A stretch of DNA of 64,000 nt, from the NCBI RefSeq assembly GCF_000026045.1, contig NC_007426.1, positions 1,426,001-1,490,000 of the forward strand. The letters are read 5' to 3'. Positions within the stretch are counted from its first letter, which is position 1. Each line of letters begins with the position of its first letter. The notes below the pieces were generated by a model, which was given only the letters and a program-made list of their open reading frames with translations, did not search any database and was not told the DNA's origin. Origin of the DNA: Natronomonas pharaonis DSM 2160 (GTDB lineage: Archaea; Halobacteriota; Halobacteria; Halobacteriales; Haloarculaceae). Position numbers and translations under genes: made by a program. This document shows, piece by piece, positions 26,798 to 36,069 of the stretch.

Positions 26798-28315
26798 ATG
26801 TCTGTATCTGAACAGTACATCGACGGCGGGTGGACTGATGGAGACGGAACGGAGACATTCGAGAGCAAGAACCCGGCAACTGGAGAGGTGGTGGGGACGT
26901 TTCGTCGCGGCACCGACACTGATGTCAGCCGCGCTGTTGCCGCGGCCGCCGATGCCTTCGAAGCGTGGCGGACGCTGTCGCGTATCGACCGCGCCGAGCA
27001 CCTGTGGGAAATCTATCATCGGCTGCAGGAACGGCATGAGGAACTCGGCGAAGTAGTCACAAAGGAGTGCGGCAAGGAGATATCGGAGGGGAAAGCGGAC
27101 GTGGCCGAAGCGTGGCATATGGTGGAGTGGGCTGCGGGGGACGCACGCCATCCAAAAGGCGACGTGGTCCCCTCGGAGATTTCCTCAAAGGATTCGTACA
27201 TGCGCCGCAAGCCCCGCGGCGTCACCGCCTGTATCACGCCGTGGAACTTCCCCGTCGCGATTCCGTTCTGGCATATGGCGGTCGCGCTTGTCGAGGGCAA
27301 CACCGTCGTCTGGAAGCCCGCCGAACAGACGCCGCGATGCGGGGAGGCCGTCGCTGAGCTGTTCGACGATGCCGGTGTTCCCGACGGCGTTTTCAACATG
27401 GTACAGGGGTTCGGCGACGCCGGGGCCGCGCTCGTCGACGACGACCGCGTCGACACCGTGCTGTTTACCGGCTCCGCCGAGGTCGGCCACGAGATCGCCG
27501 AACAGGTCGCCACCGCCCCTGGCAAGCGTGCCGCCTGCGAGATGGGCGGCAAAAACGCCGTGGTGATTACGGAACACGCCGACCTCGATATCGCGGTCCA
27601 CGCAGCGGTGATGTCCGCGTTCAAAACGACCGGCCAGCGATGTGTCTCCTCGGAGCGACTCGTGGTCCACACCGACATCTACGAGGCGTTCAAAGAGCGG
27701 TTCGTCGAGATAGCGAGGACGGTGGCTGTCGGTGACCCGCTTTCCGAGGAAACGTTCATGGGACCGCTCATTGAGGCCGACCACTACGAGAACGTCGCGA
27801 CGTACAACCAGCTGGCCAGAGACGAAGGTGTAAACGTCCTCGTTGACCGGACTGCACTCGACAGCGAGGCCGTTCCGGAGGGCCACGATGACGGCCACTG
27901 GGTCGGGCCGTTCGTCTACGAGGCTGCCCCCGATGCCGACCTGCGGTGTACGAGCGAGGAGGTCTTCGGCCCGCACGTCGCGCTGCTGGAATACGACGGC
28001 GGTATCGAACGCGCCGTCGAAATTCACAACGATACGGACTACGGACTCGCGGGGGCTGTCATCTCGGAAGATTACCGGCAAATACACTACTACCGTGACC
28101 ACGCCGACGTCGGCCTCGCATACGCGAACCTGCCGTGTATTGGCGCTGAGGTCCAGCTCCCGTTCGGCGGCGTCGGCAAGTCCGGGAACGGCTATCCGTC
28201 CGCGCGCGAGGTGATCGAGGCAGTTACCGACAGGACGGCATGGACGCTCAATAACGCAAGGGACATCGAGATGGCACAGGGGCTCTCGGCGGATATCCGG
28301 ACACAGAAGGACTGA
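26798..28315 (+). CDS. Aldehyde dehydrogenase family protein
   Basis: A 505-residue NAD(P)-dependent aldehyde dehydrogenase. Family features are the N-terminal YIDGGWTDGDGTETFES, the catalytic-base Glu in ACEMGGKNAVV and the nucleophile Cys in TGQRCVSSERLVV, with the C-terminal LPFGGVGKSGNGYP. The likely start is the ATG at 26798. The reading frame continues upstream to 26411, but that part shows no homology-like pattern. The substrate is unknown. The agmatinase-family gene follows 72 bases later. Confidence 0.93.
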   Translation: MSVSEQYIDGGWTDGDGTETFESKNPATGEVVGTFRRGTDTDVSRAVAAAADAFEAWRTLSRIDRAEHLWEIYHRLQERHEELGEVVTKECGKEISEGKADVAEAWHMVEWAAGDARHPKGDVVPSEISSKDSYMRRKPRGVTACITPWNFPVAIPFWHMAVALVEGNTVVWKPAEQTPRCGEAVAELFDDAGVPDGVFNMVQGFGDAGAALVDDDRVDTVLFTGSAEVGHEIAEQVATAPGKRAACEMGGKNAVVITEHADLDIAVHAAVMSAFKTTGQRCVSSERLVVHTDIYEAFKERFVEIARTVAVGDPLSEETFMGPLIEADHYENVATYNQLARDEGVNVLVDRTALDSEAVPEGHDDGHWVGPFVYEAAPDADLRCTSEEVFGPHVALLEYDGGIERAVEIHNDTDYGLAGAVISEDYRQIHYYRDHADVGLAYANLPCIGAEVQLPFGGVGKSGNGYPSAREVIEAVTDRTAWTLNNARDIEMAQGLSADIRTQKD

Positions 28316-28387
28316 ACGTTTTACCGTGGCGCGACGACCGACTAGCATGCACACTCCGAAACCGTACCGTAGTGGAGGTGCCACAGC

Positions 28388-29413
28388 GTGACCCAGCCCG
28401 GGGACAGCCGGGCAGCAGCCTCCCGGGCAGAGCACGTCGAAAGCGGCGTTGAACTCGCCTACGCCGGCTTCGACACGTTCCTGAAGAGCGGTCCGACTGC
28501 CGTCGAAGCAGCCGGCGGGGCGGACGCGGCGGTGCTGGGGGTGCCATACGACGGTGCGGTGAGCAACCGCCCCGGCGCCCGGTTCGGTCCGCGAGCCGTC
28601 CGTCGGGCAAGCGGCTGGCTTGCCTACCTCTCCGGATACAAAGGCGGCTTGACCAACGTCCGAACGGAACAGCAGGTATCGTTTTCGGCTCTCGACATCG
28701 TCGACTGCGGCGATGTTCCCGTTTTCCCGATGGACCGCGAACGGACTGCCGACTCGATCGCCGCGCATGTCGCCACGGTCACAGCCCGGGGGACGATGCC
28801 GGTGGTCATCGGCGGCGACCACTACTGCACGTATCCGGCGTTTCAGGGCTTCGCGGCGGCGAGCGACCACAGCCGAATTGGACTCGTTCAGATAGACGCC
28901 CACTCGGACACCGTCGATGGAAGCGCCGCCTTCGGCGAGCACTTCCACGGGTCGACCACCCACCATATCGCGCAAACGGCATATACTGACTTCGACCACA
29001 TCGCACAGGTCGGTCTTCGCGGCTACGAGTCGCCTGACTTCTTCGAGTTCGCAGACGAGAACGGACTGTCGGTGTACACGATGCGAGATGTCGAACGGCG
29101 GGGGGTTCGCCCGGTCATCGAGGACGCGGTAACAGCAGCGGCGGCAGACACTGATGCGGTTTACGTCACGTTCGACATCGATGCCGTTGACCCCGCAGCG
29201 GCACCGGGAACGGGAACGCCTGAGCCGGGTGGGCTGACCGCCTCACAGGCGCTGGCAGTTATGGACGTGCTCGGTGCCCACGACGCCGTCGGCGCGGCCG
29301 ACCTCATGGAGGTCGCACCGACCCATGACCCGACGGGGAATACAGCACGGCTGGCCGCGTACCTGTTGGTGACGCTGCTTGAGCGGCAGTTCGCTGAAGC
29401 TGACGGTAACTGA
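28388..29413 (+). CDS. Agmatinase/arginase family amidinohydrolase
   Basis: A 341-residue Mn-type ureohydrolase. It has the family's metal-binding blocks: GGDHYCTYPAFQG, QIDAHSDTVDG and TFDIDAVDPAAAPGTGTPEPGG. The start is a GTG. The enzyme removes urea from a guanidino compound such as agmatine or a related substrate. Assignment to a particular substrate is not possible from sequence. Several haloarchaeal members are annotated as agmatinase. The gene stands alone. Confidence 0.88.
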   Translation: MTQPGDSRAAASRAEHVESGVELAYAGFDTFLKSGPTAVEAAGGADAAVLGVPYDGAVSNRPGARFGPRAVRRASGWLAYLSGYKGGLTNVRTEQQVSFSALDIVDCGDVPVFPMDRERTADSIAAHVATVTARGTMPVVIGGDHYCTYPAFQGFAAASDHSRIGLVQIDAHSDTVDGSAAFGEHFHGSTTHHIAQTAYTDFDHIAQVGLRGYESPDFFEFADENGLSVYTMRDVERRGVRPVIEDAVTAAAADTDAVYVTFDIDAVDPAAAPGTGTPEPGGLTASQALAVMDVLGAHDAVGAADLMEVAPTHDPTGNTARLAAYLLVTLLERQFAEADGN

Positions 29414-29581
29414 TACGGCGCGTATTGGAGCTCCGGGCCGATACATAGCCTATCGACGTGCGGGACTGTCGTCGACGCCATGGGGTGACGCTCCCGTTGA
29501 AGCGGGGACGGTACTGTGTTCATCGGCAGCCTCCAACAGCTCCGAGCCACCCTCCGGGCACTGGTCCACGTCGGTTCAATT

Positions 29582-29590
29582 GTTTTATGA
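29582..29590 (+). promoter_or_regulatory. TATA-like box of the flavoprotein gene
   Basis: GTTTTATGA lies 24-32 bases upstream of the ATG at 29614 and selects that start over the longer in-frame ones. Confidence 0.45.
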
Positions 29591-29613
29591 TACGCCGGCT
29601 CGCCGGGACAAAT

Positions 29614-30969
29614 ATGCAACAGGTAGATGTCGCCATCGTGGGCGGCGGCCCCGCCGGCTCGGCTGCCGGCCACGCGGCCGCCACGAACGGTGCCGACGCC
29701 GTCGTCATCGAGAAGGGCGTCCCCCGCGCCGACCGTGACGGCCTCGGCCCCGACTCAACGGACGCGGCCGGAATCCTCGATTACTGGGTCGACATCATGG
29801 ACCTCGGTGAGCCGGTCCCAGACCACGTCAAACACCGAGAGCTAAACGCCGCAGAGTTCATCGGCCCCGAGGACCGGCTTGAGCTGACTGACACGAGCAT
29901 CGACGCAAGCTATCCGAACTTCGGATTCACGATGCACCGCGCCCGCTTCGATGACTGGCTCCGCGAGCGTGCCGAAGCGGCCGGCGCGACCTACCGGGTC
30001 GGCGAGGCTGTCGGCGATATCGAGTCCGACCTCTCCGGTCGGCCAACCCATACCGTTACCCTCCGTGACGGCACCGAATTCGTCGCCGACTATCTCATCC
30101 TTGCTGACGGGCCACAGCGGACGGTCACCGACGGCGTCATTGGGTCGTGGCTTCCGGACTCGAAGACGGAAGGACTCGAAACACGCCGGGCGAACCACAT
30201 TGCCTACCAGGAGTATCGGGAGTTCCCGGCCGAACTCTTCGAGGACGACCGCATCAAGTTCTGGTGGGGGCATATGCCGGGCCACACCGCCTACCCATGG
30301 GTGTTCCCCAACGACGGAACGGTCGCCCGAGTCGGGCTGACGATGCCCATCGGTCTCGACATTGACGACATCGACAACCGAAGTGCGTATCCGCTACTCC
30401 AACCGGACGACGAGCGGCTGCCGCAGGGCGGGACGTATATCGAGCGACTGTTGGAGACCGTTTACCCGGAGTATGAGCTCGCTGACTTCCCGATACTCGA
30501 AGACCGCGGGAAGTCGAACGGTACGGAGACGTATCCCATTTCTTCGACACGGCCCATCGAGTCACCAACCGACGCCAACGTGGCCATCGTCGGCGGCGCA
30601 ATGGGTGCGACCTCGGCCTTCCACGAGGGCGGCGACCACGTCGCCGTCCGGACCGGGAAGCTCGCCGGGGAACTGGCGGCGACTGAAGCTCTCGGCAGCT
30701 ACAACGCCGCCTGGCACGACGCCATCGGCTCGGAGGTTCGCCGGAACTGCGTCTTCGCCGACATGGTCCGGGGGTACGAGCCGGACGACTGGGACCACCT
30801 CTTTTCGCTCGTTGACGGCCTCACCTCGGAGGACGGCTTCACGCCGCACGAGGCGATCTATGCGGGGTGGTCCGGAACGAAGCTGTTTGCGGAGTACAAA
30901 TACCGGGCGTTCACGTTCCGGAACGGCGGGTATGCACAGGTCCGAGAAAGCGACTACAGCATCCGATAA
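29614..30969 (+). CDS. FAD-dependent geranylgeranyl reductase-like oxidoreductase
   Basis: A 451-residue flavoprotein with a Rossmann start (VAIVGGGPAGSAAGHAAA) and the second dinucleotide motif region GADAVVIEKG. The overall plan (a phenol-hydroxylase-like fold, the middle PWVFPND stretch, and VAIVGGAMGATSAFHEGG for the FAD ribityl region) fits the geranylgeranyl reductase family, which saturates isoprenoid double bonds in archaeal lipids and quinones. Other members oxidise other substrates, so lipid reduction is an inference. Overlaps the convergent cohesin-like gene by 16 bases. Confidence 0.82.
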   Translation: MQQVDVAIVGGGPAGSAAGHAAATNGADAVVIEKGVPRADRDGLGPDSTDAAGILDYWVDIMDLGEPVPDHVKHRELNAAEFIGPEDRLELTDTSIDASYPNFGFTMHRARFDDWLRERAEAAGATYRVGEAVGDIESDLSGRPTHTVTLRDGTEFVADYLILADGPQRTVTDGVIGSWLPDSKTEGLETRRANHIAYQEYREFPAELFEDDRIKFWWGHMPGHTAYPWVFPNDGTVARVGLTMPIGLDIDDIDNRSAYPLLQPDDERLPQGGTYIERLLETVYPEYELADFPILEDRGKSNGTETYPISSTRPIESPTDANVAIVGGAMGATSAFHEGGDHVAVRTGKLAGELAATEALGSYNAAWHDAIGSEVRRNCVFADMVRGYEPDDWDHLFSLVDGLTSEDGFTPHEAIYAGWSGTKLFAEYKYRAFTFRNGGYAQVRESDYSIR

Positions 30970-31643
30970 CGCCGCCGGCCGAACAGCACCACCGAGAACA
31001 ATGCGGCGATGGCCACGACAACGCCGAAGCCGGCCTGGTCTTCGGGAGCCGGGTCGTCGGCGTCGTCGGCATCGTTCGTAACCGCTGGCCCGTCTTCTGC
31101 TTCATCGTTCGTTGTCCCGCCGTCATCGCTGATTTCGATACTCGCGTCGGTCTCGATGACCGGCAGCGGGTATTCGAGCATCTGGGCGCTAGCGTCGGTG
31201 TATGCGACCGTCGTGTTCGTTGCCGGCGCATCCGCAGCGACGGCGAACGTTATCGTTGCCGTCGTTCCTTCACCGATAACACCGCCTGCAGGCGGCTGTC
31301 TGGCCTGGCTGACCGTAACAGCACCTGCTTCTTCATCGATGTCGGTCTCGAAAGCCACCGTGGTCTCGTTGCCGCCGGACAGCCACGGTCCCTCCTCGAT
31401 GTCGTCGACAGACAGCAGTTCGGGGTCGTACTCGACCGTGTACTCGAAGGACTCGACTGCCTCGTTGTCATAAACGCTTATGACTCGTATCTCGGCGTCG
31501 ATATCGACCGTCTCGCCGGCAGTAGCTTCGGTCTCGTCCGGTTCGAAGTAGACCAGTCCGGGGCTGTCAGCCGCCGCTGCACCGCCGGCAAGCGCCGCAA
31601 CGGCGACGGCCAGGCAGCCGACGACAGCGACGAGACGCCGCAT
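30954..31643 (-). CDS. Exported cohesin-domain-like protein with C-terminal membrane anchor
   Basis: A 229-residue protein with a signal peptide (VAVVGCLAVAVAALAGG), a beta-sandwich domain resembling cohesin-like modules (residues about 30-150: FEPDETEATAGETVDIDAE, YTVEYDPELLSVDDIEEG), an acidic linker and a C-terminal hydrophobic helix with an RRR tail. The tail (AGFGVVVAIAALFSVVLFG, RRR) resembles the PGF-CTERM sorting signal but lacks a clean PGF. The ATG overlaps the stop of the P19-like gene by one base, so it is in the same operon. Perhaps a surface-associated binding protein. Confidence 0.72.
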   Translation of the reverse strand: MRRLVAVVGCLAVAVAALAGGAAAADSPGLVYFEPDETEATAGETVDIDAEIRVISVYDNEAVESFEYTVEYDPELLSVDDIEEGPWLSGGNETTVAFETDIDEEAGAVTVSQARQPPAGGVIGEGTTATITFAVAADAPATNTTVAYTDASAQMLEYPLPVIETDASIEISDDGGTTNDEAEDGPAVTNDADDADDPAPEDQAGFGVVVAIAALFSVVLFGRRRYRML

Positions 31644-32863
31644 CAGTCCTCACCCACCGTCATCGACGGCATATCGAGGAACGCGGTCTCGTAGCCGGCG
31701 TGCCGGGAGACCTGCGGCGGCGACTCGACCACCAGCTCGAAGGGGCTGTCGGGGCGGTCGATTGCCGCGCCGTAGTGCAGGCCGAGTTCGCTGTCGAGAG
31801 TCTGTTCGAGGGTCGTTTCAACCGGCCCCTCGGTTGAGAGCGCCATATCAGCCAGCGGGACCCTGTTGTACGGCGTTCGCGGCGAGACGAGCAGGTACCC
31901 ATCGTCGGCGAACCGCGACGCTTCGAGATGCCGGACGACGAACCGGGCGTCGCCGCTCTCGTGGACACCGAGGTCGACGCCGGGGTATTCGTCGGCCTCG
32001 GGAAGTGCGGAAAACGGCATCTGGTGGCCATCGTGGCTGTTGTGGCCGTTGTGGTCGTTATGGTCGCTGTGGCCGTTGTGGCTGCCGTGGTCGTTGTGGT
32101 CGTTGTGACTGTCGTGGTCGCTATGGTCGTCGTGACCATGTTCCATCGGCGGTGCGAGCGCACCTCGCTGCCCCCACTCGTCTTGGTCGAGGTATTCGAC
32201 ACCGCCGATGACCTGTTCGCGGAAGTCGTCGTCGTACTCGAACTCGAAGCTCATCGTCGCCGGCTCTTCGAACCGGCCGTCGAAGTCGCCGGTTCGTCGG
32301 GCCTGAATCGGGTTGATGTCGACCTCGACCGTGTAGGTGTCGTCGGCCGGCAGCGGCACGTTGTCACCGAAGTGAAAGCCCATCGTCTGGGAAATCATCG
32401 GCCACGGCGCGCGCTGGTCGACGATGTTGCCGTCGCGCAGCACCCGCATCTCGGCACCGGCGTCGGTCGGCAGCACGCGGCCGGTTTCAGCGTCCCACAG
32501 CGTCACCATCAGATGAACACCGCGGGCCTGCTCCGGGATGACTTCCTCACTCTCCTCACCGGTGATAAGCCAAAACGAGTGGGGATAGGTCACCATCGGG
32601 GAAAGACGGTAGTCGCCGGCCTCAACGGCCGGCAGGTGCCGCATCGCCTCCCGGTGGGTCGGTTTGTAAACGGCGTTCGGCGGGTCGTCGACCTGCGGAA
32701 TGTTCGGAACGGCATCCGGCTGGTCTTCGGGTTCGCCGTCGTCCGGTTCTTCGGGGCTGTCCTCTTCGGGGTCGTCGGGCTGCTCGGCCGTACAGCCGGC
32801 GAACGCGCCGAGTGCGGCCAGTGCACTTGAGCCAAGCAGTCGTCGTCTCGTGTATCGTGTCAT
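31643..32863 (-). CDS. Tat lipoprotein resembling P19-type iron/copper-binding protein, with a His-rich insert
   Basis: A 406-residue exported protein with a Tat signal (TRYTRRRLLGSSALAALGA) and lipobox (FAGC). The central region (about residues 60-200) resembles the P19 family of periplasmic Fe/Cu-binding proteins (HREAMRHLPAVEAGDYRL, ITGEESEEVIPEQARGVHL, and a later TMGFHFGDNVPLPADDTY). A run of about 38 residues (MEHGHDDHSDHDSHNDHN and similar) alternates His with Asp, Asn, Gly and Ser and is a clear metal-binding candidate. The ATG at 32863 follows a TTG in-frame. It is in one operon with the DyP-like gene upstream and the cohesin-like gene downstream. Confidence 0.75.
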   Translation of the reverse strand: MTRYTRRRLLGSSALAALGAFAGCTAEQPDDPEEDSPEEPDDGEPEDQPDAVPNIPQVDDPPNAVYKPTHREAMRHLPAVEAGDYRLSPMVTYPHSFWLITGEESEEVIPEQARGVHLMVTLWDAETGRVLPTDAGAEMRVLRDGNIVDQRAPWPMISQTMGFHFGDNVPLPADDTYTVEVDINPIQARRTGDFDGRFEEPATMSFEFEYDDDFREQVIGGVEYLDQDEWGQRGALAPPMEHGHDDHSDHDSHNDHNDHGSHNGHSDHNDHNGHNSHDGHQMPFSALPEADEYPGVDLGVHESGDARFVVRHLEASRFADDGYLLVSPRTPYNRVPLADMALSTEGPVETTLEQTLDSELGLHYGAAIDRPDSPFELVVESPPQVSRHAGYETAFLDMPSMTVGED

Positions 32864-32897
32864 CGTACTACTATATTGGGTCAAAAGCTGTCGTGGG

Positions 32898-34181
32898 CTA
32901 CAGGCTGGGAAGCGAGCGGTCCTCGCGCGGCGGCACGATGAAGTTCCCGCGCCGCCGGACGAAGATGTACTGGAGGATGCCGTTGTTGAGTCGCTGGCCG
33001 ACGCCGTCGCCAGCCAGATCGGCTCCGGTCATCGCGTCGCGGACCTCGACGAACTCGTCGACCGTCCGCTGAAGTGAAACGAAGTGAACCCCCGGCTGGT
33101 CGCCGTCGACGGTGTTGAAATCACGGCGCAGCAGCGGTGGCGTTCCGTCTTCGTCGCGGGCGCGGGCGGCCTTCTGTGCGTGTCCAACCATTCCCTGATT
33201 TCGGGCATGGGACTCGGTTGCCTCGGCGATGTCACCGGCGACGCCGGTTTCGGTGCCGAGTCGCTCGCCGATTTCTCCCACCGACTCGTTGTGGGCGTGT
33301 TCGGGGCTGAACATCTTGGCGACGCGCTGGAAATGGCTGTCCTGCTCGAACCACGTCCGCAGTTGGAGACCGAGCGACGAGATGTGCATCGTCGTTCCGC
33401 CCGCAAACGGACCGTCCTGTATTGTGACTCGGTCTTCCGGAGCCTGACTCTCCGTGAAGCCGGACCGAAAGCCCATAAAGAAGGGCGCATCCTCGGGTAT
33501 GGAGTCCGGAACCCCGTCGAGGTCGGTGTGCTGGGTCGGCAGCCCCGGTCCGAGGAAACCGGTGCGCCGCGGCTCCGCAGGCTCGAAAACACCTGACAGC
33601 GTCGCTTCCATCGGCGTGCCGTTCGGCGCGTCGACATCGCCTACGAGCGCCTCTTCGGCCTCAAGGACAACGTGCGGGTGGTTGCTCGCCAGATGGATGA
33701 CAGCGTCGAAGGTGTCGAACTCCGGCGTCTCCATCGAGGTCAACGCCGTCGGTTCCGGAATCGGCGGGTCGCTGTCGACCCGCTCGTCGAAGTAAGCGTG
33801 TGAGTAGCCGACGGCGAAGAGCAGGCCCTCCGGGCTGTACTCGTAGGCACGTTCCAGCGACTGGAACGCGGTTTCGACCTGCGTTCTGGCGTCGTCGTCG
33901 ATGTCGGTCGCAAGCGAGAGCGGCAAGAGGACGTGGTGTTCCGGCGCGACGAGATTACCGTCATCGTCGGTCGGGAGCGTTTCGTCCCACGCGTGCTGTC
34001 GGGAAGACCGTGCCTCCGGGTCACCGGACGGCACTGTCGGCTCCTCGTCGCCTCCGTTGCCTCCGGTATCTCCGTCATCGAACGCCTCGAGACACGCGGC
34101 GAGTCCCGCAGCACCGCCAGCCGCGACCATCGCGCGTACGTACTCGCGGCGAGAGAGACCGTCTCGCTCCCGGAATTTCAT
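32898..34181 (-). CDS. Tat-exported DyP-type peroxidase-like protein lacking the canonical Asp
   Basis: A 427-residue protein with a Tat signal (RERDGLSRREYVRAMVAAG) and a lipobox-like end (GLAAC). The body matches the dye-decolorizing peroxidase (EfeB-like) fold: GGTTMHISSLGLQLRTWFEQD, the probable heme-proximal His in GMVGHAQKAARA and the C-terminal PPLLRRDFNTVDG...VHFVSLQRTVDEF. The family motif GxxDG here reads GFRSG, so the distal Asp is Ser. Peroxidase activity is thus doubtful, and heme handling is an alternative. Start ATG 34181; a TTG one codon earlier exists. Divergent from the beta-propeller gene. Confidence 0.75.
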   Translation of the reverse strand: MKFRERDGLSRREYVRAMVAAGGAAGLAACLEAFDDGDTGGNGGDEEPTVPSGDPEARSSRQHAWDETLPTDDDGNLVAPEHHVLLPLSLATDIDDDARTQVETAFQSLERAYEYSPEGLLFAVGYSHAYFDERVDSDPPIPEPTALTSMETPEFDTFDAVIHLASNHPHVVLEAEEALVGDVDAPNGTPMEATLSGVFEPAEPRRTGFLGPGLPTQHTDLDGVPDSIPEDAPFFMGFRSGFTESQAPEDRVTIQDGPFAGGTTMHISSLGLQLRTWFEQDSHFQRVAKMFSPEHAHNESVGEIGERLGTETGVAGDIAEATESHARNQGMVGHAQKAARARDEDGTPPLLRRDFNTVDGDQPGVHFVSLQRTVDEFVEVRDAMTGADLAGDGVGQRLNNGILQYIFVRRRGNFIVPPREDRSLPSL

Positions 34182-34462
34182 CAACTGTCAGTAGCCGATG
34201 GCCCTGCAAATAGCTGTCCCCTCGATTATCGGCTACCGTAACCGGTGACAGCCCGCAATTTGCCATACCACCATACAGTGGCCCTATAAGCCCCTATGAA
34301 GCCAAAACTGTACGAAAGTTTACGTCATAGCTACCAGCATTATTTTCTGGTATTTGCGACAGTCGTCAAGATTACAGAATTGCGGCGTTTTGCGGCCTTT
34401 CAGTACTGATTTCGAGCCGCACCGTCAACTTTTTCCCCGTGTGGAAGAGAGGCAGTTACAGG

Positions 34463-35782
34463 ATGAAGCGAACAACTCGACGCCGGTTCATCGCATCTGG
34501 AGCGGCAGTAGGTGCGATTACCATTGCCGGCTGTGCTGATGAAGACCCCGAGCCGGAACCTGAAGAGACGCCCGAAGACGACGAAACGCCGACTGAGACC
34601 GAAGAGGAAGAAGCGGACGTCTTCGAGGCAGGCTACGAGATCTGGGCTGCCGACCAGGGGACGGACACGGTTTACATCTACGAGCCGGCGGACGACTCCG
34701 GTGAGGAGTACGACCTCCTCGACGAAATCGACACTGGTGCGGAAGGCGGCCACGTGCCGCACATGGCCGACTACTCGTCGGATTACGAGTACGTCGCCAT
34801 CCCGTGTACCACGGGTGCGCGGACCCTCATCTACCGAGCCGAGGACCGAGAACTCGTTGCCAACCTAGAAACCGGTGCCGGGTCGCACTTCGCCGGGTTC
34901 GGCCCGAACGACGAGTACATCCACGTCGATGTCATCGGCGAGAGTGAAATCGTTCGCGTCGATGTCGACCTCGAGAACGAAGAGTTCGAGATCGTCGACG
35001 AAATCGAAGTTCTCGAAGACGAAACGGTCCAAGAAGCCGGTATCGAATCCGGGTCGCCGATTTGTCACTCCTACGATAAGAGCGGCCGCTCGATTCACAC
35101 GATGGGGCCGGCCTACGATGACGGCTCGCTCGTCATCGTCGACCACGAGGAGTTCGAAGTCGACACCGCATTCCCCCACGAAGAGCTCCCGACCAACTGT
35201 GGAACGATGCCCCACGTCACCGAGGATACGTTCTATCTCACGGCCGGTAACCCGACACCGACCGACGATGACGGCAACGTCATCGAAGAGCAGGAAGACG
35301 AGGCTGTCGGCGAGTACTACGTCCTCGACACCGAAAACGACGAAGTCATCCACAACGAGTCGACCCGCGGCGTCGACGCACACGGCTTCTGGTTCACTCC
35401 GGACGGCGAAGAGCTGTGGGTGCTGAACCGCGAAACAAACGACGGTGTTGTCGTCGACCCCGACACCCACGAAGTCGTCGACGAAATCGACGCCTTCGGG
35501 CCGGCAACGGCACCTGACCCCGACGAGCGCGACGCCCCGGACATCTTCTGGGGCTCGCCCGACGGCGAGTATATGTTCGTGACTCTCCGCGGCCCCGAGC
35601 CGCAGTCGGGTGACCCCCACGCTGCAACCGGCGTCAACCCCGGGTTCGCCGTTATCGACACCGACACCCACGATATCGTCACGACCGTCCAGCCGGACCC
35701 CGACAACGACGAGAGTGACCTCCACGGCATCGGTGTCCGACCGACCCGAGAGTACGACGGCTTCAACCTCCCGCCGTTCTAG
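34463..35782 (+). CDS. Tat-exported beta-propeller (YVTN-like) lipoprotein
   Basis: A 439-residue protein with a Tat signal (RTTRRRFIASGAAVGA) and lipobox (IAGC), an acidic Glu/Pro-rich linker, and then repeated blades of about 40-60 residues containing elements such as YEIWAADQGTDTVYIY, GSHFAGFGPNDEYIH, GFWFTPDGEELWV and SPDGEYMFVT. The repeating (S/T)PDGE-x-hydrophobic pattern is typical of YncE-like beta-propellers. Such proteins can bind proteins or ligands extracellularly. It is divergent from the DyP-like operon and may be part of the same system. Confidence 0.78.
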   Translation: MKRTTRRRFIASGAAVGAITIAGCADEDPEPEPEETPEDDETPTETEEEEADVFEAGYEIWAADQGTDTVYIYEPADDSGEEYDLLDEIDTGAEGGHVPHMADYSSDYEYVAIPCTTGARTLIYRAEDRELVANLETGAGSHFAGFGPNDEYIHVDVIGESEIVRVDVDLENEEFEIVDEIEVLEDETVQEAGIESGSPICHSYDKSGRSIHTMGPAYDDGSLVIVDHEEFEVDTAFPHEELPTNCGTMPHVTEDTFYLTAGNPTPTDDDGNVIEEQEDEAVGEYYVLDTENDEVIHNESTRGVDAHGFWFTPDGEELWVLNRETNDGVVVDPDTHEVVDEIDAFGPATAPDPDERDAPDIFWGSPDGEYMFVTLRGPEPQSGDPHAATGVNPGFAVIDTDTHDIVTTVQPDPDNDESDLHGIGVRPTREYDGFNLPPF

Positions 35783-36069
35783 AACAGCCGAGCCGAAAGA
35801 CGATTACCGCTGGCGGACCTTTCTTCGCCTGCACACCATTAGTCCCCGACTGAGTCGCCCCCTTGGGGCAGCGATGACCGCTCGGAGAACCCAGGTGTGC
35901 GACAGCGGACGGTGGCGCAGCCACCCGCCCGGCACGAGGGTTAGCCGACTGACCACGGCACGCCGCTTGGGGTGATGTCGGACGTTAGTGTTCCGGGCGT
36001 ACATTTCAACTATCTACGGGAGTCATCGGTGGGCCTCCGAGCGTTCCCAGCGCACCTGAGCGCCCGCTG
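35783..36069. other. Gene-free stretch
   Basis: No convincing protein gene. It contains a short 6-bp hairpin (GGTGGC 35911-35916 paired with GCCACC 35920-35925) and GCCCC CTT GGGGC near 35862, so it may hold a terminator or small RNA, but nothing definite is visible. Confidence 0.3.
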
